Shown here piece after piece: positions 51,099 to 61,400 of a stretch of DNA of 64,000 bases. This DNA is from Thermomonospora echinospora. Lineage in GTDB: Bacteria; Actinomycetota; Actinomycetes; Streptosporangiales; Streptosporangiaceae. Positions within the stretch are counted from its first letter, which is position 1, and the number at the start of each line of letters is the position of its first letter. The notes under the pieces were generated by a model. It had not been told where the DNA came from. It did not search any database and saw nothing but the letters and a program-made list of their open reading frames with translations. The stretch is taken from assembly GCF_900108175.1 (NCBI RefSeq), contig NZ_FNVO01000012.1, forward strand, positions 124,001 through 188,000, read 5' to 3'. Made by a program: the position numbers and the translations under genes.

Positions 51099-52591
51099 TC
51101 GCTGCCCCTGCCCGCAAGCCCGGCCCGCTGCGCTCCCTGTCCGACCGCACCCCGCTGCGGGTCAAGCTGATCGCGGCGGTGTTGGTGCTGGTCACGGTGG
51201 GCCTGACGGTGATCAGCGTGGCCGGGGTCGGGGTGCTGCGCGGCTATCTGGTGGAGCAGACCGACGAGCAGTTGCGCCAGACCGCCACCCGGATGGCCGA
51301 GCAGCTCACCCATCCGCAGTTCGACCGCTCCGGCCGCATCCTGCTGCGCGTTCCCAGCGACGTGTACGGGCAGATCCGCGAGCCGGACGGGACCGTCAGC
51401 AGCGACATCCAGGCCCTGGAGGCCAGCGGCAGCCCCCGCGTCCCCGACCACCTGTCGGGCCACTACGGCGAGCCGTTCACCGTGCCGGGCACGGGCCCGT
51501 CCTGGCGGGTGCTGGCCATCCCGCTGGACAGTGGCGGCAGCGTGGTCGCCGGGGTGAGCCTGGACGAGGTCGACCGCACCGTCGGCCGGCTGATCGTCAT
51601 CGACCTGCTGGTGGGCCTGGCGGTGCTGGTGGTGCTGGCCGGGGTGGGCGTGTGGGCGGTACGGGTCAGCCTGCGCCCGCTGACCGCCATCGAGGAGACC
51701 GCGGGGGCCATCGCCGCCGGCGACCTGTCGCGCCGGGTGCCGCACGCCGACCCGCGCACCGAGGTGGGCCGGCTCGGCGGCTCGCTGAACGGGATGCTCG
51801 CCCAGATCGAGACCGCGTTCCGGGCCCGTGAGGCGTCCGAGAGCACCGCCCGCGAGTCGGAGCGGCGGATGCGCCGGTTCGTCGCCGACGCCGGGCACGA
51901 ACTGCGCACCCCGCTGACCGCCATCCGCGGCTTCGCCGAGCTCTACCGGCAGGGGGCCGCCGGCGGCCCAGCCGAGGTGGACCGGTTGATCGGCCGGATC
52001 GAGAACGCCGCCGCCCGGATGGGCCTGCTGGTGGAGGACCTGCTGCTGCTGGCCCGCCTGGACCGGCAGCGGCCCCTGGATCGGCGCCCGGTGGACCTGC
52101 TGGCGGTGGCGGCCGAGTCCGTCCAGGAGGCCCGGGTCGTCGCCCCCGACCGTGAGATCGACCTGGCGGTCGAGGGCGGCATGGCCTACCAGGTGCTGGG
52201 GGACGAGGCGCGGCTCCGCCAGGTGCTCGGCAACCTGCTGGGCAACGCGGTGCAGCACACCCCGTCCGGCACTCCCGTGCAGGTACGGCTGCGTCCCGGC
52301 ACGCCCGCCGAAGTCCGGGCACTGCAGCAGAGGGGAGCCCCGCCCGGCATTCCCACGGTGGTGTGCGAGGTCGCCGACACCGGCCCGGGCCTGACCCCCG
52401 AGCAGGCCGAACGGGTTTTTGAGCGCTTCTACCGGGCCGACGAGTCCCGCAACCGCCAGGACGGCGGCACCGGCCTCGGCCTGGCCATCGTGGCGGCCCT
52501 GACGGCCGCGCACGGCGGCGCCGTTCAGGTCGAGACGGCACCCGGCCAAGGAGCGGTCTTCCGCGTTGTGCTGCCGCTCGCCCCGGACTGA
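51095..52591 (+). CDS. sensor histidine kinase with HAMP domain
   Basis: 498 residues. Two membrane segments (about 23-48 and 165-190) enclose an extracytoplasmic sensor. HAMP follows (LRPLTAIEETAGAIAAGDLS), then HisKA with His in DAGHELRTPLTAIRGFAELY. HATPase has the N-box LGNLLGNAVQHT, DTGPGLTPEQAERVFERFYR and GTGLGLAIVAAL. Start overlaps the regulator's stop. Probably senses envelope stress, given the protease next door. Confidence 0.93.
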   Translation: MIAAPARKPGPLRSLSDRTPLRVKLIAAVLVLVTVGLTVISVAGVGVLRGYLVEQTDEQLRQTATRMAEQLTHPQFDRSGRILLRVPSDVYGQIREPDGTVSSDIQALEASGSPRVPDHLSGHYGEPFTVPGTGPSWRVLAIPLDSGGSVVAGVSLDEVDRTVGRLIVIDLLVGLAVLVVLAGVGVWAVRVSLRPLTAIEETAGAIAAGDLSRRVPHADPRTEVGRLGGSLNGMLAQIETAFRAREASESTARESERRMRRFVADAGHELRTPLTAIRGFAELYRQGAAGGPAEVDRLIGRIENAAARMGLLVEDLLLLARLDRQRPLDRRPVDLLAVAAESVQEARVVAPDREIDLAVEGGMAYQVLGDEARLRQVLGNLLGNAVQHTPSGTPVQVRLRPGTPAEVRALQQRGAPPGIPTVVCEVADTGPGLTPEQAERVFERFYRADESRNRQDGGTGLGLAIVAALTAAHGGAVQVETAPGQGAVFRVVLPLAPD

Positions 52592-52621
52592 TCCCGCCCC
52601 CGCGGTACGGGCTCGCGGACA

Positions 52622-52650
52622 TTCAGCGTACTTTCAGGTTCGTTCCAGGG
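52622..52650 (+). promoter_or_regulatory. direct-repeat operator before the protease gene
   Basis: TTCAGCG-TACT-TTCAGGT, then a third, weaker TTCCAGG: heptamers at 11-bp steps, same motif as before the response regulator gene. Best explained as binding sites of that regulator. Confidence 0.55.
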
Positions 52651-52705
52651 GCCGTGCAGTCCCCCTGCCGATGCTCAGAGTGTGAGCGAAGGACTGGGGG
52701 ATCAC

Positions 52706-53848
52706 ATGGACGCCATCAACCCGCACCAGGCCACCGGCCACCGGCCGCCGCACGACACCCACGCGGCGAACCCACACCCCCACCAGCCCGGCCCACAGGA
52801 CGTCGGCGTCGGCTCGGACGCCTCCCAGCACGGCTCGCAGGGCTCTGAGGCGGGTTCGTACACCCATCAGACCCGTCCGGAGGGCTTTGCCGCGGGGCCG
52901 TGGCCGCTCCAGAACGGCCCGCAGCCTCAGGCCGGGGTGCCGGGGCAGCAGCAGGGGCAGGGCTGGGCAGGGGTGCCGGGGTTCGGGACGGGCCCGTACG
53001 CCCAGCAGGACGGGCGGCAGGGGGCGGCCTGGACGTGGACGGCGCGGCGCAAGCTGATGGCCGCCGGGGCCGCCATGCTGATCGCCGTCGGGGCCGGCGG
53101 CGCCGGGGCGCTGGGCACGATGGCGCTGACCGGGAACGAGTCGTCCGCCACCGGTATCGCGGGCACGCCGGTGGCGGCCCCGGGCAAGAGCACGATCGCC
53201 CAGATCGCGGCGGCCGTGCAGCCGAGCGTGGTGGCCGTCGCCGTCAGCACGCCGGGCCGCTCCAGCGAGGGTTCGGGGGTGGTGCTGCGCCCGGACGGGA
53301 CGATCATCACCAACGCCCACGTGGTCTCGAACGCGGCCCGGATCCAGGTGAAGTTCAGCGACGGCCGGACCGCTCCCGCCGAGGTGCTCGGCACCGACAC
53401 CGGGCACGACATCGCGGTGATCAAGGCCCGGGGGGTCTCCGGGCTGAAGGCCGCCGCGCTGGGCGACAGCGGCCGGCTGGCGGTCGGCGACACGGTGCTG
53501 GCGATGGGCAACCCGCTGGGCCTGGACGGCTCGGTCACCGCCGGCATCGTCAGCGCGCTGGGCCGCACCCTGGAGGAGGGCGACTCCCCGGACCAGCAGG
53601 GCCTGCCGCCCGGCTTCGGCCGCCAGGTCCGGCAGGAGTCCACGACCATCCGCAACGCCATCCAGACCGACGCCGCGATCAATCCGGGCAACTCCGGGGG
53701 CGCGCTGGTCAACGGGTCCGGCCAGGTGGTGGGGATCAACACCGCCATCGCGACCACCGGTCAGGGTGATGGCAGCATCGGGGTCGGCTTCGCCATCCCG
53801 ATCAACGACGCGGTGAAGGTGGTCAACGAGATCATCTCCGCGTCCTGA
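52706..53848 (+). CDS. membrane-anchored HtrA-like serine protease without PDZ
   Basis: 380 residues from ATG 52706 (GGGGGA upstream; a GTG at 52682 is in frame). A long Gly/Gln/His-rich cytoplasmic N-terminus is followed by one membrane segment (KLMAAGAAMLIAVGAGGAGA) and a trypsin-like domain. The triad is His in TNAHVV, Asp in GHDIAVIK and Ser in NPGNSGGALV. It ends right after the protease domain (INDAVKVVNEIISAS), with no PDZ domain. Predicted outside-facing; degrades or processes damaged envelope proteins, under control of the adjacent two-component system. Confidence 0.9.
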   Translation: MDAINPHQATGHRPPHDTHAANPHPHQPGPQDVGVGSDASQHGSQGSEAGSYTHQTRPEGFAAGPWPLQNGPQPQAGVPGQQQGQGWAGVPGFGTGPYAQQDGRQGAAWTWTARRKLMAAGAAMLIAVGAGGAGALGTMALTGNESSATGIAGTPVAAPGKSTIAQIAAAVQPSVVAVAVSTPGRSSEGSGVVLRPDGTIITNAHVVSNAARIQVKFSDGRTAPAEVLGTDTGHDIAVIKARGVSGLKAAALGDSGRLAVGDTVLAMGNPLGLDGSVTAGIVSALGRTLEEGDSPDQQGLPPGFGRQVRQESTTIRNAIQTDAAINPGNSGGALVNGSGQVVGINTAIATTGQGDGSIGVGFAIPINDAVKVVNEIISAS

Positions 53849-53877
53849 GCCCGGTCGCCTCCTGCCGGGGGAGATAA

Positions 53878-53909
53878 GGACGTCCCGCCCTGCCGGGGGC
53901 GGGACGTCC
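53878..53909. terminator. bidirectional terminator
   Basis: 13-bp perfect stem (GGACGTCCCGCCC) with a 6-base loop between the protease gene and the converging MpaB-like gene. Confidence 0.85.
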
Positions 53910-53935
53910 GGCCGTTCACCGGTTCTGGACGCGCG

Positions 53936-54769
53936 TCAGGCGGCGGTGGAGCGCACCTTCAGGCGGGGCCTGCCGTTGATCTGCCTGCGCAGGATCTTGC
54001 GGGTCTGGCGCAGATAGATCTCGCGCGGCAGGGTGCGCACCCGCTCGGGCAGGCGCGGGTAGACCAGCGAGAGCCCCCTCATCAACAGGTGGAACTGGAA
54101 CTCGCGGAAGGCGTTCCACTTCCAGCCGTACTGCTCGCGGATCGGCGGCGGCATCAGCCCCGAGGTGATCAGCCGGATCGGCACGAGCGCCGGCCGCATG
54201 ATCAGCGGCAGGTTCGTGGGGTGGAGCACACCGTCGGCGATGTACCGCGAGGCGTCGTTGATCTGCAGCGTGTTGACCATGTGGGCGTAGTACTCGCGGA
54301 ACTCGCGATAGCCGGCCGGCATGGCGTCCTCGGGGCAGCCGAGGATCGTCGCGTAGATCTTGGACTGCTGGTAGAACTCCTCCAGTTCGTCCTCGGTGAA
54401 CCTGCGCCGGAACAGCAGCTGGTAGGTCTGGGCCGCCACCGAGAACAGCGTCGCGGCCACCCACACCTGCAGTTCGGGGTCGTTGGCCCGGTAGCCGGGC
54501 CCGGTCACCCCGTCGTGCATCCGGGTGACCATGGCACTGAGCTTCTCGGCCTCCTCACGGGTGCCGAACACGACCATGTAGACCCAGCCCATGGTGTTGC
54601 GCAGGCGGACCATCGGGTCGTCGAAGGTGTAGCTGTGGTCACGCACCCCTTGCCCGACCTGGGGGTGGGAGGTCTGCAGCAGTGAGGCCACCCCGCCGGC
54701 CGCGATCAGCACTCCCTCCTGGCTCACCCGGCGAATGATGTCGTCGTCCCGGAACAGCTCGTCGCTCAT
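53936..54769 (-). CDS. MpaB-like oxygenase-family protein (DUF2236)
   Basis: 277 residues from ATG 54769 (MSDELFRDDDIIRRVSQEGV). Features of the family seen are LLQTSHPQVGQGVRDHSYTF, GWVYMVVFGTREEAEKLSAM, MHDGVTGPGYRANDPELQVW and LPLIMRPALVPIRLITSGLM. MpaB-type enzymes cleave polyketide side chains or, as Lcp, rubber. The substrate here is unknown. Soluble; a frame extension upstream of the ATG lacks a ribosome site. Confidence 0.82.
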   Translation of the reverse strand: MSDELFRDDDIIRRVSQEGVLIAAGGVASLLQTSHPQVGQGVRDHSYTFDDPMVRLRNTMGWVYMVVFGTREEAEKLSAMVTRMHDGVTGPGYRANDPELQVWVAATLFSVAAQTYQLLFRRRFTEDELEEFYQQSKIYATILGCPEDAMPAGYREFREYYAHMVNTLQINDASRYIADGVLHPTNLPLIMRPALVPIRLITSGLMPPPIREQYGWKWNAFREFQFHLLMRGLSLVYPRLPERVRTLPREIYLRQTRKILRRQINGRPRLKVRSTAA

Positions 54770-54909
54770 GGCGACTAGTGTAAGTAACCACTTGCTTTCG
54801 CGCCAGGCAATTGCGGAACCGGATCCCGCGCCGGCGGCGCGCACCCCGGTGAGCCGGCCGTCCGGAAAACGAGACGACATGATCCGCACCCGCCGGGGAT
54901 AATCGGGAC

Positions 54910-55341
54910 ATGCCCGCAACGATCCCCGTCCGCGGCTCGGTCGCCATCCCGGAGACCGAGCTCCGCTGGCGTTTCTCCCGGTCGTCGGGTCCCGGCGGGC
55001 AGCACGTGAACACCAGCGCCACCGCCGCCGAGTTGTCCTTCGACGTGGCCGGCTCGCCCTCGCTGCCCGAGCCCTACAAGCGCCGCGCGCTGGAACGGCT
55101 GGCGGGCCGGCTGACCGGCGGAGTGCTCACCATCCGGGCCGAGGAGTACCGCTCCCAACTGCGCAACCGGGACGCCGCACGGGCCCGGCTGGCCGCGCTG
55201 CTGGCCGAGGCGACCGCCCCGCCGCCCAAGAGCCGCCGTCCCACCAAGCCCAGCCGCCGCGTCCACGAGCGCAGGCTGGAGAGCAAGCGCCGCCGCGGCG
55301 CGGTCAAACGCGAACGCTCGGGCCGCTGGCAGTCGGACTGA
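54910..55341 (+). CDS. arfB: ribosome-rescue peptidyl-tRNA hydrolase ArfB
   Basis: 143 residues. The catalytic GGQ is in SRSSGPGGQHVNTSATAAEL, and the positively charged C-terminal tail that probes the empty mRNA channel is present (SRRVHERRLESKRRRGAVKR). Too short for a class I release factor and lacks codon-recognition domains. Frees peptides from stalled ribosomes. Divergent from the MpaB-like gene. Confidence 0.93.
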   Translation: MPATIPVRGSVAIPETELRWRFSRSSGPGGQHVNTSATAAELSFDVAGSPSLPEPYKRRALERLAGRLTGGVLTIRAEEYRSQLRNRDAARARLAALLAEATAPPPKSRRPTKPSRRVHERRLESKRRRGAVKRERSGRWQSD

Positions 55342-55377
55342 ACGCCCACGGCGCGAGGCCGGGCGGCAGGCAGGGGA

Positions 55378-55908
55378 TCAGGACCAGTCGGCCGAGCGGA
55401 TGGCGCGCATGGCCTCGCGACGGGTGTCGCCCTTGAGGACGTCGATGTAGACGCCGCCGCGCAGATGGTGGGTCTCGTGCTGCAGGCAGCGGGCGAAGTA
55501 ACCGGTGCCCTCGACGCGGACCGGCTTGTTGTCGAGGTCCACGCCCTCCACCACGGCGTGCGCGTGCCGGGGGGTGGGGAAGTTCAGGCCGGGCACCGAC
55601 AGGCAGCCCTCGGCGTCGGTGACGATATCGCCGTCCGCGGCCACCAGCACGGGGTTGATCACGTGCCCGATGTGCCGGCGTCCCTCGTCGTCGTTGCAGT
55701 CGTACACGAAGACCTGCAGCGACACCCCGATCTGGTTGGCCGCCAGGCCCACGCCCTCGGCCGCGTACATCGAGGCGAACATGTCGTCCACCAGCCGCCC
55801 CAGCGCGGCGTCGAAGGCGCGCACCGGGTCACACTCGGTGCGCAGGACGGGGTCGCCGAGCCGCCGGATCGGGCGTACGGAGCCGTTGCCCTTGGTCGAT
55901 GAGGCCAT
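55378..55908 (-). CDS. def: peptide deformylase
   Basis: 176 residues. Removes formyl from nascent proteins. Motif I GVGLAANQIG, motif II EGCLSVPGLNF (metal Cys) and motif III LQHETHHLRGGVYID, which keeps the HExxH metal ligands although the usual Asp of HExDH is His. C-terminal end is typical of actinobacterial paralogues. Next to ArfB, so this is a small translation-related neighbourhood. Confidence 0.94.
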   Translation of the reverse strand: MASSTKGNGSVRPIRRLGDPVLRTECDPVRAFDAALGRLVDDMFASMYAAEGVGLAANQIGVSLQVFVYDCNDDEGRRHIGHVINPVLVAADGDIVTDAEGCLSVPGLNFPTPRHAHAVVEGVDLDNKPVRVEGTGYFARCLQHETHHLRGGVYIDVLKGDTRREAMRAIRSADWS

Positions 55909-56011
55909 GATCGAAGTCTACGCAACGCCGTCGGGCGCCCCCGCCGTGCGCGTCGGCACGGCGGGAGCGCCCGCGAGCGGAGCCCCGACTCCCGGTTCGA
56001 CCGGTCCCGCC

Positions 56012-57214
56012 TCAGACGTTGTCCGTCCCGGGGGGCGGTGCCTGCGGCGGCACGGGCCGGACGGGTGCGACGGCGGGCTTGTCCAGGCCCGGCCTGTCGT
56101 CGGCGGCCTTGGCCGGAGCGGGCACCGCCGGAGCCGCCGGGGCGACGGGCCGGTCGGCCGGACCCGTGGGCTCGGCGGCGCGCACGGGCTCGGCCCTCCG
56201 GACGGAGTCGGCCGCACCGGCGGGCTCCGGTGCGGCCTTGGCCGGGGCGGGCGTCGCCGGGGTCGGCGAGACGGCGTGCTTGGGAGCCGGCGCGGGCTTG
56301 GCCGAGACCGGAACGGCCGGCTTGGCGGCCGGGGCCGCGGGCGCGCTCGCGGGCTTGGCGGCGGCCGGGCCCGTGGCCGGGCTCGCGACCGGGCTCGTGG
56401 CGGTGGCCGGGCTCGCGGCCGGGGCGGCGGTCGCGGGCTTGGCGGCGGCGGGGGCGGCGGGCTTGGCCGGGGCCGTGGGCTTGCGCGCCGCCGGGGCGGC
56501 CTGCCGGACCGCGTCGTCGACCATCTTCTCCAGCGGGCCGGCTTCGTTCTCGGCGCGCAGCAGCGTGTTGAGGGTCTCGCTGATCTCGGTGAGCCGCTGC
56601 AGCGCCTGGGTGTGGTTGCGGGTCAGCTGCGTCAGTCGTCGGGTGGCGTCATCGTTGATCACGCCGGCCCGCCGCTCGGCCGCCGTCAGCGTGCGCTCGG
56701 CCTCCAGCCGGGCGCTGGTGACGGTCTGCTCGGCCTCCTGCTTGGCGGCCGTCAGCACCGCCTCGGACTCCTTCTTGGCCGTGCCCAGCACCTGGCCGGC
56801 CTTGTCCTGGGCCTCGGCGACGTTCTTGGCGGCCGCCTCGCGGGCCTCCTCGATGATCCGCCGGGACTCGTGCTCGGCGTCCTTGCGGATCTGCGCGCCC
56901 TTGGACTCGGCCTCGGCGACCTTGTCGCGCGCCTCGTCCTCGGCCAGGTTGATGATCTGGCGGAGCCGGTCGCTCAGGTCGTCGCCGGTGGGCTTGCGGG
57001 CCTCGCGGACCTCGGCCATCTCACGGCGGGTGCGCTCGACGTCGTCGAGGGCGCGGGCCAGCCGGGCCTCCAGGTCGCGGATCTGGTTCTGGTAGTCGGA
57101 CTTGAGCCGGTGGAGGCGGTCCTCCACCTGGCGGCGGTTGTAACCGCGCATCACGATCTCGAACTCCTCCTCCTCGCGGAGAAGGTTCGGCAGGATCTCA
57201 GCTTCGTTGCTCAT
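56012..57214 (-). CDS. DivIVA-like coiled-coil protein
   Basis: 400 residues. DivIVA-type N-terminal motif FEIVMRGYNRRQVEDRLHRL at 18-37, then a long coiled coil to about residue 235 (AEDEARDKVAEAESKGAQIR). The tail is almost entirely Ala, Pro, Lys and Val, with AAKPATAAPAASPATATSPV type repeats. Actinobacterial relatives organise the cell pole or cytoskeleton (DivIVA/Wag31, FilP, Scy). Followed on the other strand by a 549-base gap. Confidence 0.88.
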   Translation of the reverse strand: MSNEAEILPNLLREEEEFEIVMRGYNRRQVEDRLHRLKSDYQNQIRDLEARLARALDDVERTRREMAEVREARKPTGDDLSDRLRQIINLAEDEARDKVAEAESKGAQIRKDAEHESRRIIEEAREAAAKNVAEAQDKAGQVLGTAKKESEAVLTAAKQEAEQTVTSARLEAERTLTAAERRAGVINDDATRRLTQLTRNHTQALQRLTEISETLNTLLRAENEAGPLEKMVDDAVRQAAPAARKPTAPAKPAAPAAAKPATAAPAASPATATSPVASPATGPAAAKPASAPAAPAAKPAVPVSAKPAPAPKHAVSPTPATPAPAKAAPEPAGAADSVRRAEPVRAAEPTGPADRPVAPAAPAVPAPAKAADDRPGLDKPAVAPVRPVPPQAPPPGTDNV

Positions 57215-57763
57215 GGGCCTAAGGGGGTCGTTGGCGGGCCGTGCCCGTCAGGGGTCGGAGTCAACGTCGGGCGGGCGGGGTGGGCCCGCTCTGGGACCTG
57301 TACTAGCACAGAGACGTCAAGACTCGACTCTTGCCCCGCCGACCCCACTCGCGCAACCGGAATGCCCGTTCTCGCTGCGATTTCTTGGTCCGGCCGTCTC
57401 ACCCGCGCGTACCCGGCCGTCCGCCTTCCCGAATCGGGGGTTTTTGTCGTCCCGATGTGGATGGTTCGTCTTTCGGCGGGGGCGATCCGTTGTTCCGCCC
57501 CGTACGACTCGCCGTTTTCGGTCTGGACGGTTCGCCGGTACGGCCTGGGCGGTGTCCGCGCATCGGTTCGCCGGCGAGCGCAACCCCCGTACGCGCGGAC
57601 GGCGTCTTTCAAGACGTGAGCCCCGTCGTGCGCCAAGGGTGCGCGTCGGCCGAACCGCCGTCCTTTCCGCACCCTGTCCACTGGGACGGGCATCGGACCG
57701 GCACGGCCGCGCGCGACGGGGCTCACTGCCGTCCGTACCGGGCGCCTCCGTACGATCGCCACC
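57215..57763. other. 549-base intergenic region
   Basis: Divergent region between the DivIVA-like and carbonic-anhydrase genes. No gene with a family match; likely holds both promoters. Confidence 0.45.
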
Positions 57764-58303
57764 ATGAGCGACATGAGCTACGTGGGGTCCCTGGGAGCCG
57801 ATGCGCCGGACATCCACCCGCAGGCGTGGGTCGCGCCGGGCGCGGTGGTCGTCGGCAAGGTCAGGCTCGGCCGGGCGTCCAGCGTCTGGTACGGGTCGGT
57901 GCTGCGCGGCGAGGACGAGGAGATCGTCGTCGGCGACGAGTGCAACATCCAGGACCTGAGCTGCCTGCACGCCGACCCTGGGATGCCGGCCGTCCTGGAG
58001 GACCGGGTGAGCCTGGGCCACAAGGCGATGGTGCACGGCGCGCACGTGGAGACCGGTTCCCTGATCGGCATCGGCGCGATCGTGCTGAACGGGGCGCGGA
58101 TCGGGGCCGGCACGCTCGTCGCCGCCGGGGCCGTGGTCGGGCCCGGCAAGCAGATCCCCTCCGGCGTGCTGGTGGCGGGGGTGCCCGGCCGGGTGGTCCG
58201 CGAGCTCAACGACGCCGACCGGTTGGTGCTCGCCCACACCTGGGAGGTCTATGTGCACAAGGCCGAGCGGCACCGCGCCGCCGACTGGCGGTCCGCCCCC
58301 TGA
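57764..58303 (+). CDS. gamma-class carbonic anhydrase-like hexapeptide protein
   Basis: 179 residues of left-handed beta-helix hexapeptide repeats (IHPQAWVAPGAVVVGKVRLG, ASSVWYGSVLRGEDEEIVVG, SLIGIGAIVLNGARIGAG). Three metal His positions are present: SCLHADPG and GHKAMVHGA. Length and C-terminal helix fit the Cam/CaiE/PaaY-like group. It may hydrate CO2 or have another role, as many such homologues are uncharacterised. Confidence 0.88.
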   Translation: MSDMSYVGSLGADAPDIHPQAWVAPGAVVVGKVRLGRASSVWYGSVLRGEDEEIVVGDECNIQDLSCLHADPGMPAVLEDRVSLGHKAMVHGAHVETGSLIGIGAIVLNGARIGAGTLVAAGAVVGPGKQIPSGVLVAGVPGRVVRELNDADRLVLAHTWEVYVHKAERHRAADWRSAP

Positions 58304-58450
58304 TCCGTTCCGGTGGTCCCGCCGCGCGGCGCGGCGGTCCGGTGGGCGACGTGGATTTCGGGTGTCCTGGGGCGCCGTGAGCTGGACGAACGTGATCCTT
58401 CCGGGCAAGTGGGGGAGTGCGCCGGGCCGCGCCGGATCTAACATGACCTC

Positions 58451-61400
58451 GTGGTGTGGGGACCGGGATACGGCGCTCCGCCCCCGGTAGGGCAGGGTCC
58501 GGGACCTCAACCCCCGATGGGCCGGGACCCGTTCACGGCGGCAGAGCAAGACACGAAAGCCATGGTGTCCGCCGGCTGGTGGCCGTCGGCGCCTCCGCAG
58601 CAGCGCCAGCACGCGATTGCCGGGCGCATGCTCGCCCTGCCCGACGGCACCTGGTGGCTGTTCGGCGCGTGGGCCCGCTGGTACCGCCTGCATCCATCTG
58701 ACGGGCAGTGGTACCTGTGCCCGCCGCCGCAGTCCCCGGCCACCCGGATGACGGCGCGGCCCGCCCAGCAGGCGGGGCAGATACCGGTGCTGCCGCCGCA
58801 CGTGCTGCCCGCCGGCCCGGACTTCGCATTCCAGGCGCCCACCCCGCTGCCGTTCGTCAGGCACGGCTTCTCGCCGGAGGTGACCGCGCGGGTGCGGGCC
58901 ACCATCGAGCAGGCCGCAGCGCTGCCGGCTGCCGACTACCCGCACTGGTGGGCGCTGTTCGCCTCAGAGACCCCCAGCACCGTCGCCGTGACCTGGGGCG
59001 TGATGCTGTGGTGCGCCGCCGCTCCGGTGTTCGACTCCCGGCTCGACGCGCAGATGCTCCAGCTGTGGACCCCGTACCGCGCCAGGCCGTTGCCGGAGGT
59101 GGACGGCCCTCGCTGGCTCACCCCGCCGCCGCTGGAGGCTCTGGTCGGCCTGTACGCCGAGCGGCTGCGGGCCGGGCGGGTGGACGCGGCCGTGTCGGTG
59201 CTGCGCACGATGTGGGCGATGGCCAGCGCGCTGCGCGACGACCCGCGTTTCCAGGCCCGTGCGGACGCGCTGCTGGCGATCCTCAACTCCACCCTCAGCA
59301 ACCCGCAGGTGGACTATGGCGCGCTGCCGTACGGTGACCAGGCGCTCGTCCAGCAGTGGCTGACCCGCTGCCCGCCCAACCTGGCGCCGGCGCTGCGCCA
59401 CGAGAGCTCGCCCGGCGACAACGTCCGCCACGCCTACTACGAGCTGGCCGAGGCCGTCGTCCAGATCGCCGGCGACCCCTCCGACCCCGCCTACATGGAG
59501 CCGCGGCTGGTGGCCGCCGCGCTGGTGGCCGCCGACCTGGCGAAGGTGCGCCAGGACGTGGCGGGCAACGTCGTGCCGTGGCTGGACCCGGAGATCCGCT
59601 ACACCGTTCAGGCGGTGCACGGGCAGGGCGGGCATCCGCTGCGCCGGCTGTGGCCGCAGGACACCCGGCTGCCCGAGCCGCTGCGTACCCACCTGGCCGC
59701 CGCGGACGACGGCGCGGAGCCGCTGCTGGCCGCCGCCTACGCCGTTGACCTGGCCTGGTGCCGGCTGGTCGGGATCCCGGCCCGGCCCCGCGGCTTCCCC
59801 GTCCCCACCGCGATCCTCGCGGAGATCATCGGGGCGACCCGGGCGCGGGCCGCGGGGTCGGCCGCGCCGATGACCCCGCCGCCGGGGGTCTCCCAGCCGC
59901 TGCAGCAGCCGGGCCACCCCGCCCAGCCGGGCGTACCGGCCCAGCCGGGCGCGGGGGCGCCGGGCCTACCCCAGGTGTCCGGGCAGTCGGGCGGGTACGG
60001 CGGGCAGCCGCCGGGTTCGGCGGGCGTGCCTGGGGTCCCCGACTTCGGCGGTCCGGGCGCCGTGGGGCCGCAGGCCGAGCCGGGACGGCCGTTCATGCAG
60101 GCGCCCGCCCAGCCTCCGGCGCAGGACCCGACCGCTCAGCCGTCGCCTGCGGGACAGGTCCAGCCAGGTCAGCAGGCGTTCGGGATCGAGCCGCCCGAGT
60201 CGTTCCACCGGCCGGCCGAGGCGGACGCCGAGCACAATGACAACTTTGCCGTCCCCTACACCCAGCTCGGCTTCGCCGCCCAGCCGGGCGGTGGGCCTCA
60301 GTGGAACCAGCCGCAGCAGCCCGCGTCCTCCCCCTACGACGGGGGAGCCCAGCAGCAACCGGCCGGCTGGAACGCCCAGCAGCCCGCCGGAGAGAACTGG
60401 TCTTCTCCCCATGAGGCGGGTGCCCAGCAGCAGCCGGCCGGCTGGAACGCGCCGCAGCCCGCCGCGGGCAACTGGTCCTCCCCGTACGACGGGGGAGCCC
60501 AGCAGCAACCCGCCGATCAGAGCCAGCAGGGCTGGAACGCGCCGCAGCAGCCTCCGTACGCCCAGCCGCACCCCTCGGCACCCGATTCGTCCGCACAGCC
60601 GCCCCAGGGCGCTGTGAGCCCTGCGCAGGGTGCGTCCGGTGGTGCCGCAGAGCCCGTGGATCCCCTGGCGACCCGGATCGAGGGCGGGCCGGTCCCCGGT
60701 CGCCCCGCGCAGGCGGGGCCGCCCCGGACCCGCATCCTCGGCCAGGGGGACATCGCCGACGATGGTGCGGCGGAACGGCCCGCCCGGCATGGCCCGCCCG
60801 TGCCGCCCGCACCGTCCGCCGCCGGGCCGGGTACCCGGATCATGTCCGAGACCATGATCGGGGACTTCGACTTCCTGGACGAGGCCCCGATGCCGGCCCG
60901 CCCGGTGGACCAGATCGCCCCGCCGGCGGACCACTCCGACCGCCGGGTCGTCGAGCGCCACGGCATCAGCTTCGTGTCCGGCGAGGAGGACGCCACCGGC
61001 CTGCTGGACGAGCTGCGCGCCCATCCGGCCTGGTCGGCCGGTGCCGAGGCCGAACAGGACATGGAGGCCACCCGGGTCGACGGCCGGCCGGGCGCGGGCA
61101 CCCCGCCCAGCGTGCTGCTGGTGGGCAGCCCGCACACCGGGCAACGCCGGCTGGCCCGGATGATCGCGCTGACCCTGGCCGAGGCCGGGATCGGCGACGG
61201 CGCGATCCGCACCGCCGACGCGGCCGACGTGCGCGGCGCGCCCGCCGAGCGGCTGGCCGCGGTGCTGGAGCCGGGCGGCCCGACGCTGCTGTTCGAACGG
61301 CTGGACACCGCGATCCTGGAGGCGGCCGACCCGGAGGCCATGGTCCGGGTGGTGCGGTCGGTGCGCACCCGGCCCGGCCGGACCACGCTGATCGCCACCT

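Noticed and set aside
55505-57619. 704-codon plus-strand open frame of Gly/Arg repeats
   Set aside because: Antisense to peptide deformylase and the DivIVA-like gene; low-complexity composition results from GC-rich codons on the other strand.
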